From the NCBI GenBank assembly GCA_963701205.1, contig OY969575.1:1612001-1676000 (forward strand): a DNA stretch of 64,000 bases. Direction: 5' to 3'. Below the pieces are notes generated by a model, which did no database searches, had not been told where the DNA came from, and saw nothing but the letters and a program-made list of their open reading frames with translations. Below are positions 8,307 to 16,653 of this stretch, piece after piece. Each line of letters starts with the position of its first letter. The first letter of the stretch is position 1. The stretch is from JALZKA01 sp963701205. Lineage in GTDB: Bacteria > Actinomycetota > Thermoleophilia > Solirubrobacterales > 70-9. A program made the translations under genes and the position numbers.

Positions 8307-8903
8307 ATGACCGATTTAGGATCAGACGCCGTGGTTGAGATCAAGCCCGGGCAGGTCTCTGCGGAGGCTTTGATCGACGCGATCGACGACACGTTGCGAT
8401 CCGGTCCAGCGGGGCTTCGAGTCTGGGTGCCACTTGCTGCTGGCGATAAGCGCTTTGCGGCGCTGCAGGCAGTTTGTGCGGCGGATCACCGAGTCTCGCT
8501 CGGAACGGACAATGAACTCGAGAGCGCGAACCCCATTCGCATTTCCGTCCGGCGGTTTCGGCGCCGGCGGGCGGTCCCGCCACCGCCGGAGGGGACGCTT
8601 GCCCACGAGCGGGCTGAGCACCTGCGTCACCGTGCCCGGGGGGCGACGATGCGGGCGCGGGTTGATCGTGGGCAAAATCGAGTTTCGCGTGAGCGGCTCC
8701 AGGTACGTCACGAACGCGCGCGCCTACGAGCCGCTGAAGAGCGTCTGGGGCACACCGGGCCGAACGAGTGGGTGCGATGGCGCCTGCGCACCGTAGGGCG
8801 ACTCGTAGGGGCGATACCGGGGCGGCTCGTTGCGATCGCCAACAAGGTGCGCAGCTACGCCAAGCGGATCCGCCGCTACGCCGCCGATCGATTGCGCCGA
8901 TAA
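8307..8903 (+). CDS. Hypothetical Arg-rich protein in glycan cluster
   Basis: I do not recognise this 198-residue protein. Residues 1-75 (VEIKPGQVSAEALIDAIDDT, GLRVWVPLAAGDKRFAALQA) look like a small alpha/beta domain. From about residue 80 the sequence is very rich in arginine (SVRRFRRRRAV, RHERARLRAAEERL, VRSYAKRIRRYAADRLRR) and may form a basic helix that binds membrane surface or nucleic acid. ATG at 8307 sits 29 bp from the divergent glycosyltransferase start. It is followed 9 bp later by another glycosyltransferase-like gene. The C-terminal architecture (charged, Arg/Glu helices) resembles the end of the 11413 protein. Confidence 0.65.
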   Translation: MTDLGSDAVVEIKPGQVSAEALIDAIDDTLRSGPAGLRVWVPLAAGDKRFAALQAVCAADHRVSLGTDNELESANPIRISVRRFRRRRAVPPPPEGTLAHERAEHLRHRARGATMRARVDRGQNRVSRERLQVRHERARLRAAEERLGHTGPNEWVRWRLRTVGRLVGAIPGRLVAIANKVRSYAKRIRRYAADRLRR

Positions 8904-8912
8904 CGATTGCCG

Positions 8913-9827
8913 GTGGGCGAAGCGCCAACCATCAACTTCGCAACGGTGCATTGGCACAACGCGCGGTGGGTCGATGTCCAGCTCGACTATCTGGAACGAA
9001 ACGTGGACACTCCGTATCGGGTCTGGGCGTTTCTGAATGACATTCCGACGGTTGGCACCGAGCGCTTCCACTACGTGAACCGGCTGCCAATAGGCCCGCA
9101 TGCTTGGAAACTGAACCTGCTCGCAGACATGATTTGCGCGGGCGACCGCGATCCCGATGAGCTGATCGTTTTCATCGACGGCGACGCCTTTCCGGTTGCG
9201 CCGCTTGCTCCCTACCTCATCGAGGCGCTGAGGAGGCACCCGTTGGTCGCTGTGCAGCGGCTTGAAAACGTTGGGATGGCCCAACCGCATCCCTGCTTTT
9301 GCGCGACAACCGTCGGGTTTTGGCGCGAGGTTGAGGGTGATTGGCGCCCCGGCCCGATTCCCAGCTCGACCTCCCCCAAGCCCGCTCGCGACGTTGGCGG
9401 GCGCCTGATGGCTCAGCTTCGCGCGGGCGGACACAGGTGGCAGCCGATGTTGCGGTCGAATGTACGCGACGCCCACCCGCTGTTCTTCGGCGTCTATGAC
9501 GGCGTCGTCTATCACCATGGGGCCGGTTTCCGGGAAGACCTGGGCGGGCGCATTGGGCGCACATCGATGGCAGCCGAGCTTGAACGGATCAACCGCTTGC
9601 CGCTCACAAGGCTGGCCAACCGCCTGCCGCACGGCGGGTTGGTGGGGCGCTTTCGCCGATGGGTGCATCCGCGCGCTCGCCACCGGCGCTCAGCCCAGGA
9701 GGCCACTAATCAAATGAGCGACGCGGTGTTTGCTGCGCTCGTGCGCGAGTTCGGCTTCTACCGGGCTTTTACTGACGTGGCCTACGACGGCGAGCTGTCC
9801 GGCGTACGGGTTCAGGGCTTTGAATGA
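8913..9827 (+). CDS. Glycosyltransferase-like protein with DxD motif
   Basis: A 304-residue predicted cytosolic glycosyltransferase. INFATVHWHNARWVDVQLDYL begins a GT-A-like fold; ELIVFIDGDAFPVAPLAPYL carries a DGD motif that would bind metal and nucleotide-sugar, and HPCFCATTVGFW and HGAGFREDL are plausible acceptor-side segments. The pattern resembles small GT-A proteins acting on surface glycans. GTG at 8913 is preferred to TTG at 8907. The sugar and acceptor cannot be told. The convergent neighbour is glycosyltransferase paralogue B. Confidence 0.75.
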   Translation: MGEAPTINFATVHWHNARWVDVQLDYLERNVDTPYRVWAFLNDIPTVGTERFHYVNRLPIGPHAWKLNLLADMICAGDRDPDELIVFIDGDAFPVAPLAPYLIEALRRHPLVAVQRLENVGMAQPHPCFCATTVGFWREVEGDWRPGPIPSSTSPKPARDVGGRLMAQLRAGGHRWQPMLRSNVRDAHPLFFGVYDGVVYHHGAGFREDLGGRIGRTSMAAELERINRLPLTRLANRLPHGGLVGRFRRWVHPRARHRRSAQEATNQMSDAVFAALVREFGFYRAFTDVAYDGELSGVRVQGFE

Positions 9828-9836
9828 AGGCGCGGC

Positions 9837-11351
9837 TCAACCGGCCGCAGACTCATCGAAGCGAAGTCCGCGCCATTCGCGTTGCGACTGGATCAGAAAG
9901 TAATCCACGTAGGTGTTCCAGGTGTGATCCTGGCCATGGCGATTCAGGATGTACCCGAAGCCGTGCGTGCGGTAGGTCTTTCGGCCCGAGCGCTTGAAGT
10001 TTCTGACCAACCATGTGTCCTCGCCGCGCGAACGGCTGGGCCAGCCACCGATTGCCTCAAGCGGCCCCTTGCGCGCCATCATCGATCCGCCGGCTAGGCG
10101 GGGATGGTTGGATTCCCCATCGCCGATAAAACGGCGCATGGTCAGATCGATCCATTGCAAGTAGACGAATTCGGCGCCCTTCCCAACCAGATCCGCCTGC
10201 GAGTACTCAAGCGCCAGGACGAGGTCCCAAAGGTGCTCGGTCGAGTAGTAGTCGTCGTCATCCATCTTCGTGACCAACTCGCCTGCCGAGGCTTCGACGC
10301 CGGCGTTCAGCGCGTCGCCAAGGGTCAGCTCGCCATCGACACGGAGGACTTTGAGCTCGCCTGGGTAGATCGCCCGGATCCGCTCCGCGGTCCCCTGCGG
10401 GAACTCGTCGCCATGCAGACAGACGACCAACTCCATCGGCTCGTAGTTTTGGCGCGCGATCTGGGCGATCCCGTGCTCAAGCCAGCTCTCCCTGCGCGTT
10501 GCGAACACGACCGAGACCATCGGCCTGCCCGGCAGCTCGATCCCGGCCGCTGCGCAGATCTGGCGCCAGCGCGCCTCGGCTGAGTGATCGCGAAGCGCGG
10601 CCCGGCGCAGCGCGACGGAGGCTCGCTCGCGCCGGTCGAGGTCGGCCAAGTCGCGCGCCTCGATCCCGGCCAGGAGCGTCGCCAGGTCGTTGCCCAAAAG
10701 CTCGGCAAGCGAGTCGGAAATCTCGGCCGCTACCACCGGCACCCCTGACGCACAGAGCTTGGCGATCCAGCCCGCCCGCTCGAACTCGGAGGCGTGAAAG
10801 GAGGGGTGGTCGAGGACGCCGAGGTGCTCGCCCGCCCGGCGCACCGCCTGGCGGATGTGGGTTTGGCAATCAAGCGGCGTATAACGAGCCCCTGCGGGGA
10901 TGGCGGGCAGCTGCGCCGTCGCCGGTGCCACCACGGTTACGGGCTCGTCATGGGCCACGGTAGCGATCAGTTCAAAGCCCGCCTCGAAACCGGTGCCGCT
11001 TCGGGTGAGGAGCGCGGCAATCCCGGCCACGTCTGTCTCGCGAAAGCCGGACGGGTTGAACTTGGTCGGGTCCAATGCCGGCGCCGCAGCCAGGACGCCG
11101 TTGACTGGGGCACCGATCAACAGGTCGGCCGCGGTGGGCTGCGCGGAACCCTCGGCAAGGCCAATCACAACGCTCCCCGCCTTGCGGGCCGCGGCAATCA
11201 CGCTTGCGTCGGTATCCGGCTCAACCAGGACCGCGTCCAGATCCGGCGAGGAGGCATCCGCGGCGACGATCCCGCCCGCAAAGCAGGCGCTTCCACGCGC
11301 GCCGGCGAATCCGACTCGCAGCGGCAGCGGGTTGCCCAGGGCATGCCGCAT
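9837..11351 (-). CDS. GT2-type glycosyltransferase with divergent N-terminal domain (paralogue B)
   Basis: This is the paralogue of the 6622-8277 gene with the same layout: an N-terminal domain opening with NPLPLRVGFAGARG, a shared central block, and a GT2 domain with KMDDDDYYS and SRGEDTWLVRNF motifs. The block from LGVLDHPSFHASEFERAGW to LVGK is encoded by DNA identical to paralogue A, whereas the N-terminal 200 residues and the last 100 are only distantly similar. ATG at 11351 is chosen; a start at 11399 would add 16 unrelated residues. Different ends on a common core suggest different sugar specificity. Confidence 0.85.
   Translation of the reverse strand: MRHALGNPLPLRVGFAGARGSACFAGGIVAADASSPDLDAVLVEPDTDASVIAAARKAGSVVIGLAEGSAQPTAADLLIGAPVNGVLAAAPALDPTKFNPSGFRETDVAGIAALLTRSGTGFEAGFELIATVAHDEPVTVVAPATAQLPAIPAGARYTPLDCQTHIRQAVRRAGEHLGVLDHPSFHASEFERAGWIAKLCASGVPVVAAEISDSLAELLGNDLATLLAGIEARDLADLDRRERASVALRRAALRDHSAEARWRQICAAAGIELPGRPMVSVVFATRRESWLEHGIAQIARQNYEPMELVVCLHGDEFPQGTAERIRAIYPGELKVLRVDGELTLGDALNAGVEASAGELVTKMDDDDYYSTEHLWDLVLALEYSQADLVGKGAEFVYLQWIDLTMRRFIGDGESNHPRLAGGSMMARKGPLEAIGGWPSRSRGEDTWLVRNFKRSGRKTYRTHGFGYILNRHGQDHTWNTYVDYFLIQSQREWRGLRFDESAAG
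10178..10824. repeat. 647-bp perfect direct repeat, copy 2
   Basis: Second copy of the block at 6996-7642, in the same orientation and inside the paralogous glycosyltransferase gene. The separation is short enough for recombination to delete the two genes between. Confidence 0.95.
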
Positions 11352-11412
11352 CGGGTTTGATCGGGGTTCGCCCACCCGCGGCACTCTACGCGTGCCCAAT
11401 ACGATTCCGCGG

Positions 11413-12732
11413 ATGAGCGCGCTTCAGCCAGCCACCGTCGCCCAGCACCTGTGGCGCGATATCGCCGCCCAAGCACCGGCCCAAGGTGACCACGGCAATC
11501 GCGCGCGACTGCTGACGGACGCCGATCCGTCCGATCAGGCGATTGCCGAGGAGGTCGTGATTTTCCTGGGTTCCGGGGACCGGCCCACGCCCGGGCTCAT
11601 CGAGGCCCACCTGCGCTGGCATGCGTGTGTGGCCGACGCGGTCAGCCTGGGGACGCTGGTGCCCGACGATGGCAGCGATGACTCACTCGGACTCATCTTG
11701 GATCTGACCCGGGACCTGACTGATCTGGCCGGCGGTCTTCACCTCGCGGCGGCGGAGGGCTCGATCGGGGTCCGACGCGAACTCTTGGACGCGGCCGGTG
11801 GCGTCGGCAACACGCCGGCCCCGTTGCGGCGGATCGACGTCCTCCAGCGCCTCCACAATGCGGGCGCCGTCTTCGTGGCCGAACCGGGCGCAGTCGCCCA
11901 TGGTGTGGGCTCGGGCTTGGCCCGCGCGGTGGCAGGATCGATCGAGCAGGGCTCCGCATTGGAGCTGTCGCATCCCGGCGAAGCGAGCCTTGCGGCGCTG
12001 CCGCCACTGCGTAGGATTCCATCGGCTCGGCGTCACCTGCGTCCGGCTGTTGCCGTCAATCTCGACCTTTCCGGGGTTCCCGCTGCGTCGGCGGAGATCA
12101 CGCTTGGTGCGGCGCTTGGCGGGAGCCTGGGCGACGTCGAAGTCCGGATCCAAGGTGAGCACCTTGCTCCCGCGGTCCTGACCGCGATCGAGGCAGACCC
12201 GCGCGCTGGCCTGGCGCCGTCTTCGCTTGGCGACCCGGCGTGCCAGAGCCCGATCCAGATCTCGGTTCCAGCTCCGGCGCGTCTTGACCCGCGGACGCTG
12301 GCAGACCTCCACGCGCTGATCCTGGCTGAGGGTGTCGGCGCGCTTCATGTAACGGTTCCGGGCGCGACGCCCCAGGACGCGATGATCGAGGTCGTGGCGA
12401 CCGGGGCTTGGCGCCGCGCCCAGCGGCTGGCAACCGTGTCCGGCGAGGAGGCCCCCGCGATCATGGGTCGCCTGTACGGCGAGCGATGGGTATCGGGCGT
12501 CGAGGTTTCGACCCGAATGCACGGCGTCGAAGAGCCGCAGGTCACCGAGCACGGCCCCCTCGCGGCCGCCACCGACCCAGAGCTTGAGCGCGCCAACCAC
12601 ATCCGCTTTCGGGAGCGTGCAAACGATATGGCTCAGCGCGTGGAGTCATTCGACCGCAAGACGCTGGCCGAGCGCTTGCGCGCGCGCGCGGTTCGCCAGG
12701 AGGCGGAGCGGGTTGAATCCCGCCTAGATTGA
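11413..12732 (+). CDS. Glycosyltransferase-like protein of unknown activity
   Basis: A 439-residue protein. The segment EEVVIFLGSGDRPTPGLIEAHLRWHACVADAV (split here: EEVVIFLGSGDRPTPG, then LIEAHLRWHACVADAV) resembles the part of GT2 enzymes around the metal-binding motif, but the usual DDD/DxD is replaced by GSGD, so activity is doubtful. The C-terminal 60 residues are charged helix (ERANHIRFRERANDMAQRVE). ATG at 11413 starts the sensible region. It diverges from glycosyltransferase B by 61 bp, and its stop overlaps the stop of the convergent sulfotransferase by 9 bp. Confidence 0.6.
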   Translation: MSALQPATVAQHLWRDIAAQAPAQGDHGNRARLLTDADPSDQAIAEEVVIFLGSGDRPTPGLIEAHLRWHACVADAVSLGTLVPDDGSDDSLGLILDLTRDLTDLAGGLHLAAAEGSIGVRRELLDAAGGVGNTPAPLRRIDVLQRLHNAGAVFVAEPGAVAHGVGSGLARAVAGSIEQGSALELSHPGEASLAALPPLRRIPSARRHLRPAVAVNLDLSGVPAASAEITLGAALGGSLGDVEVRIQGEHLAPAVLTAIEADPRAGLAPSSLGDPACQSPIQISVPAPARLDPRTLADLHALILAEGVGALHVTVPGATPQDAMIEVVATGAWRRAQRLATVSGEEAPAIMGRLYGERWVSGVEVSTRMHGVEEPQVTEHGPLAAATDPELERANHIRFRERANDMAQRVESFDRKTLAERLRARAVRQEAERVESRLD

Positions 12733-13533
12733 CCAGTTCGCGAACTCACGCCCGGTGAGTTCGCGGAACTTGGCGGCGTCGGCGCGCAACTGATCCTCGA
12801 TTTCAGCGCGCAGATCGTCTTCAAGCGGGGGCTGCACCCACGGCTTCGAGAACGGCCGCCGATCGCGGACCTTGCGGAAGTGCCGAACCGGCAGTTTCTT
12901 CGCGGCGTATGCACCGAGCGCGGAGCGTCGGCGGCGCGCTGCCGTTTCGAGCTTCGGCAGGTCGTAGCTGGGCCGCCAGTGGTCGGACGGCGCGCCGACG
13001 AATTCGAAGACGCGCTTGATCGTCTCGCGTCGCTCGTTTTTCAGCTCGTCCTGTTCCAACAGCAGGATCTGCTCCATCGGGTAATGCTCCAGAAACCGGC
13101 TTAGCTGGTGGAAGTAGCGGGACCGGTGGAGGTATGCCCGCTTGGGATCGAGCACTGCCTCGCGCATTGGGCGGCTTTCGGCGCGGTTCGAAAAGGAATG
13201 GATGTAGTTCGAGTGAACCCGCCTGACCGGGTCCCGAACCATGAAGATCAGCTTCGCGTCGGGGATGACGTCGGCCATTCGCTCGGGCACACCGTCGAGC
13301 GTGGGGTGGGCGGTGTAGTTGGGCGAGGACTCGCCCCGGATCTCGGCCTGGGGGTTGAATCGGGAGCGATACCACTCAACGCCCAACTCCCAGCGTTTCT
13401 CGGCGACGAAGAAGTCGAGTTCCTTCGGCGTGGACATTGAGACCTTCGGGTGCCGGGACAGGTAGGAGTGGAGCGCGGTGGTCCCGCACTTTTGTGCGCC
13501 GATGATCACGAATGTCGGAAGGGCACCGGCCAT
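12724..13533 (-). CDS. Sulfotransferase family protein (2 of 6)
   Basis: A 269-residue PAPS-type sulfotransferase. FVIIGAQKCGTTALHSYLSR at residues 8-27 holds the phosphosulfate loop; TPKELDFFV and SSPNYTAHP are family landmarks; MVRDPVRRVHSNYIHSF near residue 98 is the 3'-phosphate site. It ends in LTGREFANWSI, almost the same as sulfotransferase 6 (LTGRDFSNWSV), so the two are close paralogues. The ATG at 13533 (MAGALP) is preferred over one 60 bp upstream. It resembles the heparan-sulfate-type/Sulfotransfer_1 group, consistent with a carbohydrate acceptor. Confidence 0.92.
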   Translation of the reverse strand: MAGALPTFVIIGAQKCGTTALHSYLSRHPKVSMSTPKELDFFVAEKRWELGVEWYRSRFNPQAEIRGESSPNYTAHPTLDGVPERMADVIPDAKLIFMVRDPVRRVHSNYIHSFSNRAESRPMREAVLDPKRAYLHRSRYFHQLSRFLEHYPMEQILLLEQDELKNERRETIKRVFEFVGAPSDHWRPSYDLPKLETAARRRRSALGAYAAKKLPVRHFRKVRDRRPFSKPWVQPPLEDDLRAEIEDQLRADAAKFRELTGREFANWSI

Positions 13534-13636
13534 CAGGGTCGGGAACGATAGCGACGGCGAAGGCGAGGGCCCGATTGCCCTGGCTAAGATCACGCGCCAC
13601 CCGCAGCCCAGTCCCGAATCGGCACGATTTTCAGCA

Positions 13637-14512
13637 ATGGCCCACGAAATGCCCCAAGTAGATGGTGTAACCCACCGGTTCTTGAACGTCGATGGGTTTG
13701 GTTTTCACGTCGCTGAGGCCGGCGAGGGCGAGCCCGTTCTCTTGCTCCACGGCTGGCCGCAGCACTGGTACTGCTGGCGGCTCGTGATGCCGCTTTTGGC
13801 GCCGCACTACCGCGTGATCGCGATTGATATGCGCGGTTTTGGTTGGTCGGATATCGCCTGGGAGGGCCTCGACAAGGAGTCGCTTGCCGACGACGTGGCC
13901 AACGTAATGGCGGCGCTTGAGATCGATCGCGCCCGGATCGTCGGCCACGATTGGGGTGCGTGGGTCGGTTATCTGCTCGCGATTCGGCGTCCCGAGCTCG
14001 TCGAGCGCCTGGTGGGCCTTTCGTCGCCGCCGCCGTTCATTGGAGCCCGCTCGATCGCCAGCGCGCTGCGGCTTCGCTATCAGGCCGCGGTGGCGTCGCC
14101 GCTTTCGATCAGGCGCATGCGCCGGCTCGGTTTCATCTCCAGGCTGATCAAGCGCTGGTCAAACGACACGACGAACCTCCCGAAGGACGTTCGCCGCCTT
14201 TACGCCCGCGACCTGCGGGCGTCGACAAGGGCAAGGGCGTCGATGCTGCTCTACCGGACATTTCTTCGCCGCGAGATCGGGCCGGTGCTGGCTGGCCGTT
14301 ACCGCAAGCAACGCCTGGCCGTGCCGACGCTGGCCATGTACGGCTCCGGTGACGTGCTGCCGGGCAGCCTTTTTCGCGGCGTTGAGAAATTCGCCGACGA
14401 CCTGACGGTCGAAAGGGTCGAAGGCGCGGGCCACTTCTTGCCCGAGGAGCGCCCCGACCTTGTCTCCGACCGCGTGCTTGGGTTCTTCGGACACGGAAAG
14501 GAGAACGGATAG
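13637..14512 (+). CDS. Alpha/beta hydrolase, epoxide-hydrolase-like
   Basis: A 291-residue alpha/beta-hydrolase. LLLHGWPQHWYCW provides the HGWPxxW oxyanion motif of epoxide hydrolases and dehalogenases; IVGHDWGAWVGYLLA carries the nucleophile Asp in the HDWG elbow; VEGAGHFLPEERPDLV supplies the catalytic His. An Asp nucleophile favours epoxide hydrolase or dehalogenase over esterase. ATG at 13637 gives the normal N terminus. It is followed directly by the secreted FG-GAP gene. The physiological substrate is unknown. Confidence 0.85.
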   Translation: MAHEMPQVDGVTHRFLNVDGFGFHVAEAGEGEPVLLLHGWPQHWYCWRLVMPLLAPHYRVIAIDMRGFGWSDIAWEGLDKESLADDVANVMAALEIDRARIVGHDWGAWVGYLLAIRRPELVERLVGLSSPPPFIGARSIASALRLRYQAAVASPLSIRRMRRLGFISRLIKRWSNDTTNLPKDVRRLYARDLRASTRARASMLLYRTFLRREIGPVLAGRYRKQRLAVPTLAMYGSGDVLPGSLFRGVEKFADDLTVERVEGAGHFLPEERPDLVSDRVLGFFGHGKENG

Positions 14513-14571
14513 TCCGACATAGCTCGCGTCTAATTTTCGCCGTCTGTGGAGCGACGGCCCTGGCCGGAGCG

Positions 14572-15474
14572 GTGCTTGCCGCGTCTGCACCGGCGGCGGT
14601 TCTGGCTGTCGATGTGAGTGAGGCGGCAGGGGTGGCCGACTTCGGTGTGACCCACGGCGCGACGTCCGCGGATTTCAACGGCGACGGATATGACGATGCC
14701 CTCCTCATCCGCCATTACAGCGCATTTCCGCGCTACCTGATCAATCAGGATGGATCCTTCCTCGATCAAACGGATTTGGCATTCCCGGGGAACAAGAAGC
14801 GCGACTACCACTCATGCCCGGCCGCCGACGTTGACGGCGATCGAGACCTCGATATCTATTGCACCGTAGGAGGCAAGGGGGGTGGAACTGCCCCTAACCC
14901 GAACGAGCTCTGGCTGGCGGCGAGCAACGGCACGTTCACACTTACAGAGTTGGCATGGGGCGCGCGCAATTCATTCGGAAGGGGCCGCGAGGCGACGTTC
15001 ATCGACGCGAACGGGGACGGCCGCCCCGATCTCTATATCGGTAATCAGTATCCGCGCCTTGATGGGCACCCCGGCCCAAATCGGCTCTTCTTGAACGTCA
15101 ACGGCAAGCGATTTCGAAAAGCGAGTGAGTTCGGCGTCGACGAGCTCATCGGGGGCGATGCGCTCCAGTCAATCGATTACGACCTCGACGGCGACGAGGA
15201 CCTTCTCGTTTGTGGGCAGGGCCAGCTTCGCCTGTACCGCAACGTTCGCAACACCGGCTTTCGCGACATCACCGAAGCTACGGGCGCGCGGCCGCAAACA
15301 CCGTGCTTGGACGCGGGCTTTGTGCAAGTCAATCCTGACGGCCGTCCCGACCTGGTCGTGCTGGGAGGGGGGAGGTCACGATCCGGGAACAGACGCGCGA
15401 GCACGGTTTTTTTGATGCCCCTCTATTCAGCGGCCAGTTTCCGTCGGCCTTGCGCATGGCATTTGGAGACGTAA
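14572..15474 (+). CDS. Secreted FG-GAP/VCBS-repeat protein, N-terminal part (frameshifted)
   Basis: Exported beta-propeller-type repeat protein. Calcium-binding FG-GAP-like units are plain: DFNGDGYDDALL, DVDGDRDLDIY, DANGDGRPDLYIG, DYDLDGDEDLLV and NPDGRPDLVVLG. GTG at 14572 truncates a signal peptide whose full form (RLIFAVCGATALAGAVLAAS) is in frame upstream. The only start-like codon with a good ribosome site (AAAGGAG at 14497-14503) is ATA at 14509, overlapping the preceding stop. The frame breaks at a G-run near 15363-15375, after which repeats continue in another frame. It may bind carbohydrate or act as a surface adhesin. Confidence 0.75.
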   Translation: MLAASAPAAVLAVDVSEAAGVADFGVTHGATSADFNGDGYDDALLIRHYSAFPRYLINQDGSFLDQTDLAFPGNKKRDYHSCPAADVDGDRDLDIYCTVGGKGGGTAPNPNELWLAASNGTFTLTELAWGARNSFGRGREATFIDANGDGRPDLYIGNQYPRLDGHPGPNRLFLNVNGKRFRKASEFGVDELIGGDALQSIDYDLDGDEDLLVCGQGQLRLYRNVRNTGFRDITEATGARPQTPCLDAGFVQVNPDGRPDLVVLGGGRSRSGNRRASTVFLMPLYSAASFRRPCAWHLET

Positions 15475-15767
15475 ACGGGGACGGCTGGAGTGATATCTAT
15501 GTAATGAGTTCCAACCCATTCAACCCCGACCTGGCTCGAGATGAGCAGGTGGACGCTCCGGACGCCATGCTCGTGCGGAAGCGGGGGCTTCAGACCCAGC
15601 ACGAAGTCAAGTACCGCAAAGTCGGGATTCCCCAGGACCTGTCAGGTATCGGTCAGGATGTCACTGCGATCGATTACGACGACAACGGGTTTACTGATTT
15701 CATCGTTCAGCAGGGCAAGGGCTTGGCATCCGGCCCAACGCGCCTGATTGCCTTCTTCCGCCGGTAG
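15450..15767 (+). CDS. FG-GAP/VCBS-repeat protein, C-terminal part after frameshift
   Basis: This frame continues the 14572 gene. Coding character can be followed back to about 15366 (EVTIREQTREHGFFDAP, then SGQFPSALRMAFGDVNGDG), and it contains two more repeat units, DVNGDGWSDIYVM and DYDDNGFTDFIVQ. The listed ATG is internal and not a likely start. The shift falls in a GGGAGGGGGGAGG tract, a common place for base-calling error. Confidence 0.7.
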   Translation: MRMAFGDVNGDGWSDIYVMSSNPFNPDLARDEQVDAPDAMLVRKRGLQTQHEVKYRKVGIPQDLSGIGQDVTAIDYDDNGFTDFIVQQGKGLASGPTRLIAFFRR

Positions 15768-15786
15768 GGGAGCTGCCGCAACCAGT

Positions 15787-16653
15787 TCAATCAAGCGGGC
15801 TGGGGGCCCAGGCAATGCCCTCGCGGTGCATGCGCTTGACCATCCGGCGGTAACGGCGGTCGATCATGCGCGCATCGGCCGGCGCGATTCGCTCGCGCCA
15901 CTTGCCGACGTGGGCGCGCTCGCCTGAGATCTCCGTGTCGAAGTAGGCACGCATCGCGCTTGGGTCGTCGAGCTCCAGGAACTCGACAAGGCGCGCAAAC
16001 GTAGTTTCGCGATCGCGGGCGGTGAAGTCGTCGAGCTCCACGGTCAGGACTCGACCCTCCGGGACAGCGGCAATCGCACCGGCGGCGGCGCGGACCATTC
16101 GGTCCCATTTGGCAAGCGCCTTGCGTGGATCATCGGTCAGGTCAACCTTGCGCAGCGTCCCCGCCACCACGGCGCGGCCGTCGCGGACCATGTTGATGAA
16201 ACGGGCATCGGGAAACAGCTTGAGCAGGAACGGGGCCTCCTCGATGACCTCGCCGGTGATCTCACACCAGGCGGGCTTGTCGTCGGCAAGCGCCGCCGGA
16301 TCGAGCAGGCGGCGTACCAACTGCCGCGAGGCGACGATCGGATCCCGGCCGAACGCGGCCTCGAACTCGAGCAGAGCCGCCTCGTACTCGTCGCGCTCGA
16401 CGATTCGCTGCAGGCCCTGCTTTTGGCGCGCGCCGCGCTTGTACCAGTTGCCCCGCATCCGTTCGAGGAATGCAGTCATCGAAACCCGGCCCGAACAGAC
16501 CCCGGGCAGCCCCCCGGCGACGGCGTGAAAGCGGACCTCTGTGCGGATCCAGTGGTAGTGGGGATCCGCGGCGACGGTGCGGCCCATCGGGTGCGTCCCG
16601 GAGCGGCCGACGCCACCGATGAAGATCGGCTCAGCTCGCGGTTTGGTGATCAC
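15787..16653 (-). CDS. Sulfotransferase family protein (3 of 6)
   Basis: A 288-residue sulfotransferase. FIGGVGRSGTHPMGR at residues 11-25 is the phosphosulfate loop and INMVRDGRAVVAGTLRK the 3'-phosphate site. The C terminus (RMVKRMHREGIAWAPSP) matches that of sulfotransferase 4. GTG at 16653 overlaps the stop of sulfotransferase 4 as GTGA, which settles the start and shows translational coupling. The two are tandem paralogues, about 300 residues each, probably from a local duplication. Confidence 0.9.
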   Translation of the reverse strand: MITKPRAEPIFIGGVGRSGTHPMGRTVAADPHYHWIRTEVRFHAVAGGLPGVCSGRVSMTAFLERMRGNWYKRGARQKQGLQRIVERDEYEAALLEFEAAFGRDPIVASRQLVRRLLDPAALADDKPAWCEITGEVIEEAPFLLKLFPDARFINMVRDGRAVVAGTLRKVDLTDDPRKALAKWDRMVRAAAGAIAAVPEGRVLTVELDDFTARDRETTFARLVEFLELDDPSAMRAYFDTEISGERAHVGKWRERIAPADARMIDRRYRRMVKRMHREGIAWAPSPLD

